This document shows, piece by piece, positions 24,961 to 36,453 of a stretch of 64,000 nucleotides of DNA; positions within the stretch are counted from its first letter, which is position 1, and each line of letters starts with the position of its first letter. Origin of the DNA: Brachycybe producta (lineage: Eukaryota; Arthropoda; Diplopoda; Playtdesmida; Andrognathidae); assembly GCA_036925085.1 (NCBI GenBank), contig JAUPFP010000064.1, positions 531,330-595,329 of the forward strand, read 5' to 3'. A program made the position numbers and the translations under genes. The notes below the pieces were generated by a model. It was not told the DNA's origin, did not search any database, and saw only the letters and a list, made by a program, of their open reading frames with translations.

Positions 24961-25527
24961 ATGAATATTCAATTGGTGAAAAAAGTATGTTGTTGTAATA
25001 ACTTTTTGTTTTGGTCTTTTTTTTAAATCCGTGCTGCGCGCATTTGAGCCTATTATATTCAAAATGAAGCTCCTCCACTTTCTTTCTTCTTTTGTAATGA
25101 GATTTCAATGGAGTGAGTGCTCCTTCGTGATTAACCTTTTTTTTATTATTATTCATTTTCTAATTTAGTTAATTGTTAAAGTTGTGAGCATTACATAATT
25201 TGTTAACACGTCTTTCATTGTTCTCTGTCTCTCTTTCTCTCACTCTCTTTTCCTTTTCTAATTTTTCATTTAACTAAATGAAAAGATTTAAATGGTGATG
25301 AATGGACTGGTTGATTAATTTGGAAAATTTCTATTTTGGATTTATATTAACAAAGAGAAGAAGAAAGAAAAAAAATGGAAATTTGATTTTGTTATTAAAT
25401 AATGCCTGAAGAGGGGAGTTTTTTTTTTACGGCTACGCTCGCTTATCTGTCAGGTTTTTAATCATTTTGAATCCTGCAGATCGGTCTTTTTACCTGCTTC
25501 ATCATTCAATATATGTTATCCTACATA
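24958..25527. other. Non-genic DNA
   Basis: AT-rich with a CT-rich patch near 25220-25255. No gene recognised. Confidence 0.5.
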
Positions 25528-26129
25528 CAGTCATACCTTGTTTAACGATAATTGTACGTTCCTGAAAATCTATATCGTTAACCGAATCATCTTTTTTATA
25601 AAAGAAGGGACATGTTAAGTTAGATTCAAATTGTATGGAACGTCACGACTCACCAGCATGGCAAAGATATAAATTTTGACACATTTTTCAAAGTTAAAAC
25701 CAAATATTTGTTAGAATTTTCCGTTGCTGCGCGACTTAGACGTTATTTATTTTGCTATTTCGTTATTTTTAGTCGACAATTTTGTATGCAAAATGTATAT
25801 ATGTACTACAATGTATTTTCTATGGTATTGTTCACATTTACGGGCATCGTCAACATGTCGGGACAGTAGACGTTCTTGAAAAAAATGTTTTGACAGTTCC
25901 GAAAGTGTGAATGTGTGACCAGCACCGTCACAGCCATTCACTTCTGTACGACATGGACGACGAAAGGTTAATTGACGGTATGTTCCGTGACGATGTTTTT
26001 TCGTATAATGTGAATCGACCTTAAAGATGCATCTATACAAAAACAATGAAGTTTCGTCAACTAATCTATGTTCGGAGTTAACGAGATATCGTTATCAGAG
26101 GCAATGTAATTTTAAGCCAGGTATGACTA
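25528..26129. mobile_element. pogo/Tigger-like MITE
   Basis: Begins CAGTCATACCTTG directly after TA and ends with the inverted AGGTATGACTA before TA. CAGTCATACCTCG-type ends with TA target duplications are characteristic of pogo-class Tc1/mariner derivatives (recalled). The inner arms also share AACGATAT/ATATCGTTA blocks. About 600 bp, with no recognisable transposase; a 99-residue minus-strand ORF inside shows no known domain. Confidence 0.7.
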
Positions 26130-26447
26130 TATAAAAGGCAGTGTCTGCTTATTTATCTTATCCCTGTACATTGCCATTCCCTTTGACCGATTGGGAACAG
26201 AACCATAACTATGCCAACATAAAACTGGCGCCCCTTTAGTATTATAATTTTAGTCATTGTTAAAAAAAAATGAAAATATGTAAACAATGCTGTAATGACG
26301 TGGTGACTCGTAGAGCTAGGTGGCAACGGGTAGAACGAAACCGTTTCTACTCAGTTCGACCTATACTGGCGAAACGGTTCTACCGGGTTCTGAACAGTTA
26401 GCATCTCTAATGTCATTATTGGTGAGAGGCTCTGAGAGCAGATTTTT
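26130..26447. other. Non-genic DNA
   Basis: A small GGTAGAACG/CGGTTCTACC inverted pair lies near 26330-26390. Nothing else recognised. Confidence 0.4.
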
Positions 26448-26678
26448 CCTGGGTGCTGTTCACTTGGCAGGCATCTGTAGACAGCTTCAGAATCCCTTTG
26501 GCTCCGTCCTTTTATGAGCGTCAGACCAAATATCAATCAAATAGAAATAAAAAGGGCGGGGCATGTGACATCAGACCCAGTAACAAACCAATTAGAAATT
26601 GATGATGATCATAAAGGGACGGCGCCAAAGAAATTCTGAAGCTGTCTACAGATGCCTGTCAAGTGAACAGCACCCAGG
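26448..26678. mobile_element. MITE family A, copy 3
   Basis: Long terminal inverted repeats of about 46 bp with a single visible mismatch: CCTGGGTGCTGTTCACTTGR followed by CAGGCATCTGTAGACAGCTT. Inside these is the family A core: CTTTTATGA/TCATAAAGG blocks, GGCGGGGCATG, and CCAATTAGAAATTGATGATG. The outer repeats differ from copies 1 and 4, so the shared core may be a smaller element inside a larger one. Confidence 0.8.
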
Positions 26679-27893
26679 ACACTTGTCGGTAAAAAAAAAA
26701 GTCTTCTCTGCCGCTAATTTCAGCGCGTGTGAAGAACGAATGGGTTATCTGCTTGTTAATTATGAATTATTTTGAAAAAGAAAAAAACAAACTAGTAGGG
26801 CCTAAATTCTTATGAAATTGGGGTTTTTTTTTTGGCCAATGTATACCATTAATTAGAATAATGGTCACTTTGTTAATATCAGATGTATTACATAGTAATC
26901 ACTCACTAATCATATGAATGGGTTCTCTTTGTTGAATAGTATAATGTTTATAACATTTTAATAAGCAATTATTTATGACGTCCATACAGAATCAGATAAG
27001 AGGAAAACAACACACAATAGGGTGCGTTTTACACGCAGTGTACGAATTTTTTCATGATACATTTCAAGCCAGTGGTCAGTTTTTGACAAATTTAAATGAA
27101 CGCCATTCATTTTTTCCCATAAGAAAACGAATGAAACAAATCAAAGGGTTGACACTCAACTTGAACACTTGAAAATCTTAAATGATTAGGGAATTAGAAC
27201 ATTTGTACATAAAAAAAATGTTAGCTAAAACTAAAAAGTGATGGAATTCAGTGAAAAAAAATAATGAAAAAAAAAACACATTTTCTTTCTGAATAATTAA
27301 AATCATTTTCATTAAATATTGCAATGTTTTGGAATCAATAATTTCCTGTTTACTAGTTAGTTACAAAATTTTCAATTTGTAGAGACATAATTATTAGTTT
27401 GGCACTAGAGGAGGAATCAATAGATAACGGGCGGCTACAGTATAGTATGTTCATTAGTGCTGCTGACAAAGTGCAGAATTTGTTCGTTAAAAAAGTCCGA
27501 GAAAGTTAGAGACGATGTGATGACTCATGAGTGAGTGAGTGAGTGAAATTGAATACTTTGTTAAGATGCATCATTGCATACTAATTGACTCATAAATAGT
27601 GCTACATGTACAGGGTGCTTGAAGGTGCAATAGTTTTTAATGACCAAAAAGAAAAGGATAATAGGCCTACACTCTGTAACGTGAAATCCAATGTACAGTA
27701 TGTAATAGCTAAAAAGATACAAAATTATACTTATTGACCATCAATTGTCAATTTGAATTGTCATCTGCAATCACTTCACGTGACTGAGTAACATAAACAA
27801 GTTTCGTTGTCATTACTTCAGTAGCATTCTTGGGGCCGCCAATTCTGGATCAATGTTTGACTAAAAAAACTATTTTGACTGTAAATCTCCGGG
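26679..27893. other. Non-genic DNA
   Basis: No gene recognised. A short GAGT repeat lies near 27528-27545. Confidence 0.5.
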
Positions 27894-28112
27894 TTAGGTT
27901 CCTTCGATCTCGTGGATCGATAATTCTTTATAGGGAGTCTGATTAATGTTCTGTTGCTGACCGGAATTGACTACATAAGTAAAATCCCGGAAATAATCCA
28001 ACAATGCCTTGGGAAACTTTTCGAGGTACTGTAGGTTATTCTTCTTCTGCTGAAACTGCGAAGGATGTCGAGGAACTAGATGAGATTGAACTTTGATGAC
28101 ATATACAATCAA
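27894..28112 (-). pseudogene. Unrecognised coding-like ORF, minus strand
   Basis: A 72-residue minus-strand ORF of normal, non-low-complexity composition (contains NNLQYLEKFPKALLDYFRDF). Translation upstream on the same strand, through about 28620 and beyond the MITE at 28623-28854 to about 29050, gives further protein-like stretches broken by stops and frame changes. This may be a decayed transposon gene or pseudogene. I do not recognise the family. It could also be chance. Confidence 0.25.
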
Positions 28113-28622
28113 TAAATAAACTTAGAATTTACTTAAAATAACTTTTCTTTATTGAACTTTTTCTGTTTTACAATCGATAGAAATTTGTGCATGGCTTCTG
28201 CAAGCTCAAGATTGTCAACCAAGACCCCTCCAGACAAGCCTCAACATGAGTTGATTTATCTGCAGGTTGTTGTTTTACAATCTGAAAATATGGTCACATT
28301 CCCACTGTTTTCCAGGTCTTTGTTGATGATTTTCCGCGCCATTGTCAGGGAAGACCACATGGCATGCTGAATTGTCTGGTTGATTTCCCGTGGATATATG
28401 CACAAAAGCTTCTATAACTGGCTATGTTTGTTGGCGATTGACTTGTTCATGGTTTACCACTGTTTCTTTTATAATTATCAGCAACTGAGCTAGTTTTGTC
28501 AAACTTGTTAAACGCGATTAATTTTCAGTCTCGAGGGTGCATTGCATTGGAAATGCTTTCTGTATCTGCTGCCAACCCACCATGTGTGACTGAAGCAACT
28601 TTTTTATTTGCTCCTATAAGTA

Positions 28623-28854
28623 CAGTGCCGTAACTAGGCAGGTCGCTCGAGGCAGGTGCCCAGGACGAAAAGGGCCCTGAAATGGAACTGACAAAATATT
28701 TTAAAATATAATATTGAAATTTTGCCACCGTGCTATGCTATACAGTACAGTTCATCCAGTGGACCGAGGCAGTCCATTGCATTATTTAAAAGCCATTAAG
28801 GGAGCTTAAAATAAATCTTTGCACAGGGCACATGAAAAGCCAGTTACGGCACTG
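28623..28854. mobile_element. hAT-like MITE
   Basis: The terminal inverted repeats CAGTGCCGTAACTAGGC and GCCAGTTACGGCACTG, followed inside by GGTGCCCAGG/GGGCACATG blocks, match the CAGTGGCGTAACTAGG-type ends common in non-autonomous hAT elements (recalled). About 232 bp. The flanks (CTATAAGTA versus CCTGAGTTA) are only weakly alike, so the target duplication is eroded or the ends are off by a few bases. Confidence 0.75.
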
Positions 28855-30031
28855 CCTGAGTTAATTCCGTTGCTATTTCTGTCAACTGCAAGAGGCAAAT
28901 GCTCAGATGATTGGTCGTCTATACAAAAACATCAAAGAAGCATACCTAATGCTTTCCGGCAAGTTTTTTATATATGAGAATAAAATTGGACGTGAAAAGG
29001 TGCAATGGCAGGTCAAACGTGGCACAACGTCTAATCAGAACAAGTGGGTGGAATATTGATGAAATAAATGTTGGATAATGTTAAGTTTTTAAATGCCAAG
29101 TAGTGAGTGTATCATATCACACTTTTGTGTGATTATGTACTGTACAGTATGATCGTTGTGATGTTGCGTTCATTCAGTTATTCCAATTTTTTTTAAGGAA
29201 ATGAAGGAATCTGCTTTATATATGAGGCACCATTCATGGCAGAAATTAAAAGATTTTTTGTTTCTATAGTTCGAATTCTTGTTTCCAGTAGAATTTTGAT
29301 ATGAATGGCCCTTTTTTTTACAAGTAAATTCCAAACTTGTAATGAGCTTTAAGCAATTCATTAAAACTTTGTATGGTTCATTGTTATTTTTATTAATTTT
29401 ACACAATTACTAATGATTTTCTGTTGCAAGTTCATTAAGTTTCCGGGAACTTTTTTTTTCCTCCTCATATATGTGTAGGCAATTTTTATAGTTAATATCA
29501 ATAAATTTGCCGCCTCAGATCTTTTCTTATATCATTCATTGCACACACACACACGTTGTAGGCTTTAAATAGAATGTCTCATTTATTATGTATAAGGTAT
29601 ATGTAACGGTGTTAAGGTTTTGTAGTATATATCGAATTAGCATGTAAACCTTTCAGTTGAAGTGTGAAATCGAGGATATCTGCGTCATTTGTATTTATAG
29701 CGCATATTCTATCTTATGTGTGGTTAAAGGTGGGTAGAACACATGTACTGTAGGTACATGTATTTTATGTAGACGGCCATACAAGCATGTAAGGTAACCA
29801 AAACGCATATTTAGCATAAGAAACGTATTCGTTTTCCACCCTCTTTGTGGCCCTGAGTAGACACTTAGGGATGTGCTTTTTTTCTTTTCTTTCAAAGCTC
29901 TGATAAAGCTCCCAAAGAAACGGAAGGACGCCTCCGAGTTAGTCTCTCGTTGCGATCAAGGACTTGATTCCGGCACAAACGGTAATACGGAAAATGAAGA
30001 TACGTTAATACTCATCTGTGTTGAGTTTCCG
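28855..30031. other. Non-genic DNA
   Basis: The left part (to about 29050) may belong to the decayed minus-strand coding-like region noted at 27894. A short CA tract lies near 29543-29555. No gene recognised. Confidence 0.4.
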
Positions 30032-30209
30032 TTTGCAACCTAAAGGTCTTGTAACAAATAGACGGCCAAGCGCGGCGCAAACTGCAATATGGAATAGTGG
30101 TGTCTCAGCCAATGTAGACTATTTCCATGCATTGCTGGTTGTCACTATTCTGTATTGCAGTTTGCATTGCACTTGCTCGGTGATTCGTAACCAGACCTTT
30201 ATTTTGCAA
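30032..30209. repeat. Inverted repeat, about 65-bp arms
   Basis: TAAAGGTCT and GCAAACTGCAATA-GAATAGTG blocks recur in inverted order (left arm about 30032-30100, right arm about 30135-30209). A MITE-like palindrome that also generates the 100-residue ORF at 30018-30320. Confidence 0.7.
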
Positions 30210-30786
30210 AGGATGTCCTTAAAACGTTTTTTGAAAGAAAAAATAAAATCATTTTCATATTTACCTAAGGAAAAAAAAAACTACTGTGAAAACATGCAGT
30301 TTAATGCGAAATGCAATTAACCGGAATATTTTTCGTGTTAAGCGAATTTTGTTTTGAAAGAAAGAATATTTATGATATCAAAAGTACTGTATATTTCGTG
30401 TGTGACAATCACACCGTATGATGTAACTGATTATGATCTATGTTTCTTATGACTGTCACATTATGTTGTACAAATACAACAGTTAGTGACAGACTTAATG
30501 ATATGATACACATATATGACTGTTTGTCGTAAATTGAAGTTGGGGTAATTTGTTCTTGTACGTGTTACAAAGTTACTAGCTACATATGACTATCCCCTAT
30601 TCTGTAATGATAATTCCCAGGGTTTGCTTTATTTTAGATAGTAATTTCAAATATGATGATGCTCAAAATACAAATAGCATAAAAAGCATTCAAGTAACTC
30701 TATTGTATTATTGAAAAAAAAAAAATCCGCTTATTTCTGGTTGTCTTAATAATAAACTGCATGTTTTGTTTAAGTATACCATGGCA

Positions 30787-30932
30787 TATAGCCCATAACA
30801 TACATACTTACAAACATACATACATACATACATACATTCAAGCACAAATAACAACACAGACGGAAAAAATGCATTTTCTCCGTCTGTGTTGTTATTTGTG
30901 TTTATAATGTAATGTATGTTATAGGCTTATAG
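30787..30932. repeat. Near-perfect loopless palindrome inside an outer inverted repeat
   Basis: 30843-30871 and 30872-30900 are inverted copies of 29 bp with one mismatch (CACAAATAACAACACAGACG at the left end) and no loop. The outer arms TATAGCCCATAACATACAT and ATGTATGTTATAGGCTTAT bracket it. The left arm is interrupted by an (ACAT)n tract. Probably a small MITE. Confidence 0.8.
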
Positions 30933-31636
30933 ATGTATTTTTGTGTTGTATAACATGGCGGCTTTCTTTTGATGTATAATACCTTGATTTTGGTATTGAC
31001 ATCAATATAATTATATACAGTATATATAGAACAAGCTGATTTAACGTAATTTTAAGTAATATACATCCAACTGGGCACTCTTTTTAAATTGTATTATTTT
31101 TTTTTGTATATAAATTATATTCAGTTCTATTTCTGAATTTGAAATTCTTTTTATTATGAAAACATCTTATATCTTTTTGTATGACATTGCGTGTCAATTT
31201 GAAATTTGTAGGCACTTGTCAACGACCTAACTGTATTTACATACAGTAGTATTTCTATTTTGAAGACACATGCGCTATTGAGATTGTAGAGACCTCATGT
31301 AGGCCTACGTGAGAGGTAATAATGAATAATATTTGAAATTGAATCAGCTGCTTTTTGAAATTTTTCAACACACAATTTGGTGTTTTTATTTTCCAATTGG
31401 TTCTCTTCTGTACATGTGTTCAGGTGGTTTTAAAAATGAGTTTGTGCTTAGCATTTTTAAGTTTCAAAATATAAGCACGCACGCCAAAAATGAGTAAAAA
31501 AAAGGGGTGGTCCAAATGTATAGCACACAGTTTTATGAGAAAAATGTTAAAGCAAAGAACATGGATGTGCGAGGATATGGTTCACTTACAAGTTACAACA
31601 ACGCGTGTGTATTTCACGGAATTTTAATGGATATGT
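30933..31636. other. Non-genic DNA
   Basis: AT-rich with TATACAGTATATA-type patches near 31013-31027. No gene recognised. Confidence 0.5.
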
Positions 31637-31775
31637 TAGTACTGTCAATCTGCGGAATTAGTCAATGCTGCTAGGGAATCTGCAAAATACAATACATTTG
31701 AGGTGTTGAATTTTGCAAATTCACTAGCAGGTTGGTTGTTTTGCACATTGCCTGATTCTGCAGATTGACAGTAAC
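31637..31775. repeat. MITE-like inverted repeat
   Basis: TACTGTCAATCTGCGGAATT at the left faces CAGATTGACAGTAAC at the right, and inner blocks (CTGCTAGNGAATYTGCAAAA) also pair. About 139 bp, non-coding. Confidence 0.7.
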
Positions 31776-32183
31776 ACAGACATGCTTGAAAAAAATTATA
31801 TTTTTTTTAGTACAGCACACACGTTCTCTACATTTACGCAGCCATTAGCTCAAAGAACCGACACACCACCAGTGAGCAAACACTGAACATTAAATGTAGC
31901 TTACAATTTATCCCTAAAAACGTGTGTGTCACTAGATCTAGTAATTTTGAACTGTGTTGTTTGTTTTAAATCATGTTTTAAATCACTAAAAAAATCATGA
32001 TTTAAATCACATGCGTACACATTTGAAATTTCACAGAAGAAAACTTCTTTTTTTTTTTCACTTTCTACCTTTACTACCTTTGAAAATAGGTTTCTGAAGC
32101 ATTTGCAAAGGTTTCAAGGTGAAAAAATACGTGGCAAGTGCATGTATCATCTGGAACCGCTCTAAAACACAGCACACATTGTA
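31776..32183. other. Non-genic DNA
   Basis: Short repeated CATGTTTTAAATCA and ATGATTTAAATCA blocks near 31970-32005. Nothing else recognised. Confidence 0.4.
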
Positions 32184-32404
32184 AGCCCTTGGCACACAGA
32201 CCACTTTTGGTTGTTGATTTTGATTTCAACATACAGTATGTTGTCGTAGATTGCTGGACTGTAATTTGCAATGTATTTTTTGTGGAAACACGTTAACCTT
32301 GGCACACAAGCGGCTTTTGAAGTCGCAAACGCCAACCAGTGGAGCAGGCTGTGGTTATAATGTATTGCTATGGACCACCAAAAGTGGTCTGTGTGCCAAG
32401 GGCC
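32184..32404. mobile_element. MITE with perfect 26-bp terminal inverted repeats
   Basis: GCCCTTGGCACACAGACCAC at the left is exactly mirrored at the right, with identity continuing through TTTTGG. About 220 bp, non-coding. A second TTGGCACACAAGCGGCTTTTG block inside (near 32299) repeats the terminus in degenerate form. Superfamily unknown, possibly hAT. Confidence 0.8.
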
Positions 32405-33067
32405 CATAAAACCAACTACCGAGACCCAAACCCAACTAAAATTTGGAAAACCTGGAAATCGTAGGAAAATTAAAATTGATATTTCGCGTGAACTGTAAAA
32501 AAAAAAAGGAAACTGCAGTTATTGTACTTGAAAGTTGCGCCATAACACAGTTCTAAAGAAGGGATACGATGCAACACAACAAGACACAAACATAAGAAAC
32601 ACATACACCTAAATGTAGTCAAGAGGAATACTACATACAGCAATATACACTCACGCATAAATACGTTTCTAACAAAGGTGACACACAATTGGACAAAGAT
32701 TGGTGATTTTATTTTAACACTTTTTTCATTGTATTACGTTGGTGCTGGTGTTGTAGAGGGCGATTTTTTTTAAACGAATTCGTATGGGTCACCAACAACA
32801 GTGACAAACGGAGATATTTTTTTCTCTTCTCTTTCTTTTCTTACATATTTCAACCGTGTTTTGCGCCGTGTCTATTATAATATCGTATACATTTTGCAAC
32901 CATGGCAACAAAAACATTTTCTTTTGTTTCTTCTTTACTTTTCTTGTAGTAATTTTCTATTCAGAAATTAATGGTATCAGGTATATATATCTGTATAGAT
33001 GTGTGTAAATATATTTGTATGTAACTTAGAATGAAAGTTGAAGCTAGAGTTTTACCTCAAATAAATG

Positions 33068-33068
<1 letters not shown>
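32405..33068. other. Non-genic DNA
   Basis: No gene or repeat family recognised. Confidence 0.5.

Positions 33069-33101
<33 letters not shown>
33069..33101. repeat. (TA)n microsatellite
   Basis: Uninterrupted TA units. Confidence 0.9.
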
Positions 33102-33104
<3 letters not shown>

Positions 33105-33216
33105 TCCTACCACTGTTACTTCATTATTAATTGATATTCACCTTAATATCTAATGTTGATAATGGAATATCGATGGGGTAATCAATGGCTACCATTCAAT
33201 GTTTATTATAAGCATT

Positions 33217-33218
<2 letters not shown>

Positions 33219-33248
<30 letters not shown>

Positions 33249-33249
33249 G
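33219..33249. repeat. (TTG)n microsatellite
   Basis: About ten TTG units. Confidence 0.9.
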
Positions 33250-34304
33250 GGAGGGGCTGAAAATTAGAGGGCGCGGGGCTCACAACTAACAAAATATTGA
33301 ATACGGGGCCGGTTTATTAATTTTATTTATGCAGGGTGGTTACATAGTTTTTTTTTTTTGGTGTGTTTCTACTAAAGCTTTCTGTCTCTTGTACGTGGCT
33401 AACGTTGTGGTGTTACTGATAACGGTTCAGTTCCTAAACGTTTTTGAAGCTTTTCAAGGGGTTTGCTGCCATGATGTGTGAGCCCCCTCCTCCTCTCCCC
33501 CCCCCCGTTCAAGTCGAAATTTCATTAACTAATCAATAATTAAATTATTGATATAAAAATGAGGCCCGTAAGTGACAATTCACTGTCGCTTGTAGTTCAT
33601 CAGGGTTTGTCTCGGGCTCGGGTTTGATTTCTAGCTTTTGTCTTGTTTGTTTTGTGTTATCTTGTGTGTAAGAGGACATTTTCATGATTACATTGTTAAA
33701 TGTATTATTAATGTGTCGTTATTATTGGGCTTAATGGGCTGTCACGTATGCTAGTCTGGGACTCGAAACTCTTCTTTAAGAATGAATTAAACTATATAAC
33801 TATCCATGTGTCTCTCTGGTTTCACGGTTTTTTTTGGGAGGGGGGGGGGGTCATTCAATAGCCAGCTCTTAGTTGCATGCTGTGGTAGGTAACTAATGTT
33901 TATAGTTGCCTCACCATGAGATGAAGCTTGTGACGTCAAATGGTTTTACAGAAAAAATATAGGATAGTCTCATTTAGTCTGTTAAAAAAGGGACGATATC
34001 AAACGTATTCAACTATTTAAACAAAATGTTGTTACATTCGTTTGTTAGTTATATATCTTTAATCGACACAAAACCTAAATTTTTGATCAGCCTCTCTGTG
34101 ACGTCACAAGCGTCATCTCATGCTGAGGCAACTGTAGCTACTGTAACCGTGGCATGAGTATGTTTTTATCCATAAGACCGCGCTTTTTCTTCTTCAGTCC
34201 CGAATTTAATAAACATTGTTAATTGACGTTGTCTTGTGTGTGTATGTGTGTGTGTTGTAATGTTCTGAACAGTGGATCGCAATGATGTGTGTGTGTGGGT
34301 TTTA
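33250..34304. other. Non-genic DNA
   Basis: Poly-C near 33496-33506 and poly-G near 33838-33850. A TGACGTCA-type inverted pair (GAGATGAAGCTTGTGACGTCA near 33917, TGACGTCACAAGCGTCATCTCA near 34099) suggests a roughly 250-bp inverted-repeat element bounded by GCCTCA(C/G)CATGAGATGA and its complement, from about 33909 to 34131. Confidence 0.5.
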
Positions 34305-34508
34305 GAGGCAATTATAAAACGGGACGAACACAAGTTGGCTCCGCCCTTTTTATGACGACCGGCAACTTCTAATTGGTTTGTTGTGTGGTTCGACGTTGAA
34401 AAGGGCGGAGCATGTGTCGTCAGACTACGTAACCAACTAATTTTAAGTTGCGTTCGTCATAAAAAGAGGCGGAGCCAACTTCTGTTCATCCCGTTTTCTA
34501 ATTGCCTG
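34305..34508. mobile_element. MITE family A, copy 4
   Basis: Closely matches copy 1 at 1463-1671. The identical block TATGACGACCGGCAACTT is followed by TAATTGGTTTGTTGTGTGG and TTCGACGTTGAAAAGGG, and the right end is GTTCATCCCGTTTTCTAATT. The terminal inverted repeat AGGCAATTATAAAACGGGAC is slightly degraded. Confidence 0.85.
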
Positions 34509-35710
34509 TGTGAATTTCTGGTGGTGTAAGGTCGAAATACAGGAAAAAACGGTACTTTGTGACCACCCTGTATTTGAATTTGAATGAAAATATTCGATCG
34601 AAAGAAATAAGATAATATATCCCTAGTTCTACTACTTTCACTTTTTTTTTATTGATGGCTATAGACAGATCCTATATGTTTGAAAATGCCTTCGGTCAAT
34701 TCCAATTAGGTATCAAACTTTCGTAAGTGCGACTTTTTGTGTTGTGTTGGTTGCAGAGGGAGAAAAAAAGATATTCTTCTGTCAATAACCATTTCTTCAA
34801 ATCTATTTGTACTTCGTCTTCTTCTTCAATGTATATTCCAGTGTACACTCCGGAGTGGCGCGCAAATAAAAAGCCTCCTGTTAGAAACTATAAAGTAATG
34901 GATTTTTATACTTTTATTTGTACAAAAAATGGAACAGATTAACCAACAAATAATAGCTGGTTTAGGTTGGCTTTTACTTTTATTGGAATCTACCATGGAT
35001 TTAATATTTGAATTATTCCACTTGGAAGGTGGTATTGAGTTGAATATAAATAGGGAATACATGTATTCGGTTAAGGAATTATGGGAAATGTGAAGTGACA
35101 ACATTTGTCACAAAAATGGGGGGGGGAGAGACTTTCGTTTTGGGAAATTTAAAATGGAGTCGTTTGTTGAGGAGAAGTCGCTAACTTTTTTTGATTTGAT
35201 TGAGTTATTTTAAATTTTAAAAATCGTTTTGGCTATCGTTGGGTTAGTCTTGACAATATTTTGAAAAGAAATTTCTCGACATAATGGTCTCTTTAATAAA
35301 AAAAACATTAGACTATTTTTGTAAATTATGTATAAAAGGTTGTGCAACATTAAAGAGTTTTATTGAAGTAAAAGTGAAATGGTGATGTCAAAATGACGTA
35401 AAACGAAATCACTTGCAGTCCACAATAAAATATCCTTGTTGTCAAACTTAAGTTGGTCATCTGGGTGAAGATACTCACTATTGATTAGCACCATATTGGC
35501 ACCTGCCGTTAACTGTGTAATTATTTCAGATGTCTTATTGGTGATTTTTATGAATGTGTTATATAGATTCGTCTTGTTTTGACTGTGTTCAGTTGTAAAT
35601 AGTATATTCATTCCCGATCTGAACTGGTCTGACCGTTGAAACCAAAAATAACAGCACTTCCAGCATACAGTGCTAATAGGTCAATCAAGATCGCCCCCCC
35701 CCTCCCCGCA
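34509..35710. other. Non-genic DNA
   Basis: No gene recognised. ORFs at 34727-34942 and 35360-35611 (minus strand) have ordinary composition but no motif I can assign. Confidence 0.45.

Positions 35711-35750
<40 letters not shown>
35711..35750. repeat. (CA)n microsatellite
   Basis: A CGCACGCGCA lead-in followed by about 18 CA units. Confidence 0.95.
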
Positions 35751-35753
<3 letters not shown>

Positions 35754-36414
35754 GGGGGGCCCATTCAAACCGACCCTATTCGTTAGTGCTGCACAAATTT
35801 TCGTTAGTTCGGTCAAAAGTTATTTAAATTTATTTCTGTTAGGGGCTGTTTGACGTCAAGCGGAGTCGTTTTACTTGCGTCAAAGTAGTACAACATATAT
35901 ATAAGTAATACATTTATTATTATATTAAGTATATGGTAAGACACGATGATGCTCCTCTTGTTCATTTTTTTTTCTAGTTACCATAGTAACCATACTAGAT
36001 AAATATAATATCTATAAGTTTAATGTATTCCCTACAATCGTCATTCAATGTTTTTGCATTTGAATTATTATTATTTCTATAACATGCCATAGGTCGTGTG
36101 CATATATTTATTGTGCTGGCTGCTGTTGGCTTTTTCTTGGTTGTTTGCGTGTGTCATTGCCACGTCTTATTATTAATATTATTATACGTGTATAATATGT
36201 AAACAGAAATAGTTATAGATTGGGTGATTGTGCTCTAGTTGGTCCTGTCCATTGGTTGGCTGGTTCTTTACGGTTTTTTTTATGCGTACCAACAACAACA
36301 ACAACCTCACTTTTCATTACTGATCTATCTATTGTACATGGAAAAGAAGAGAAAAGAGAGCGAGCGGCGAACGATTGAGCCACACTGAGCAGAGCTCTCT
36401 CCCACAATTTTGCC
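35751..36414. other. Upstream region of the putative kinase gene
   Basis: Non-coding. The last 60 bp contain GAGA/CTCT-rich motifs (GAAAAGAGAGCGAGCGG and GAGCTCTCTCCC near 36350-36402), of the kind bound by GAGA factors in insects, but this reading is speculative. Confidence 0.35.
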
Positions 36415-36453
36415 TATAAAGTGTTTTGCAACGTTCACCTAGACCATTCAGTT
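36415..36453 (+). promoter_or_regulatory. Putative TATA box and TCAGTT initiator
   Basis: TATAAA at 36415-36420 is followed by TCAGTT at 36448-36453, the arthropod initiator consensus (TCAKTY), with the initiator A at 36450. The spacing of 35 bp is slightly longer than typical. It is on the same strand as, and about 890 bp upstream of, the coding exon. No DPE match at +28. Supported only by motif spacing, so transcript data would be needed to confirm it. Confidence 0.4.
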
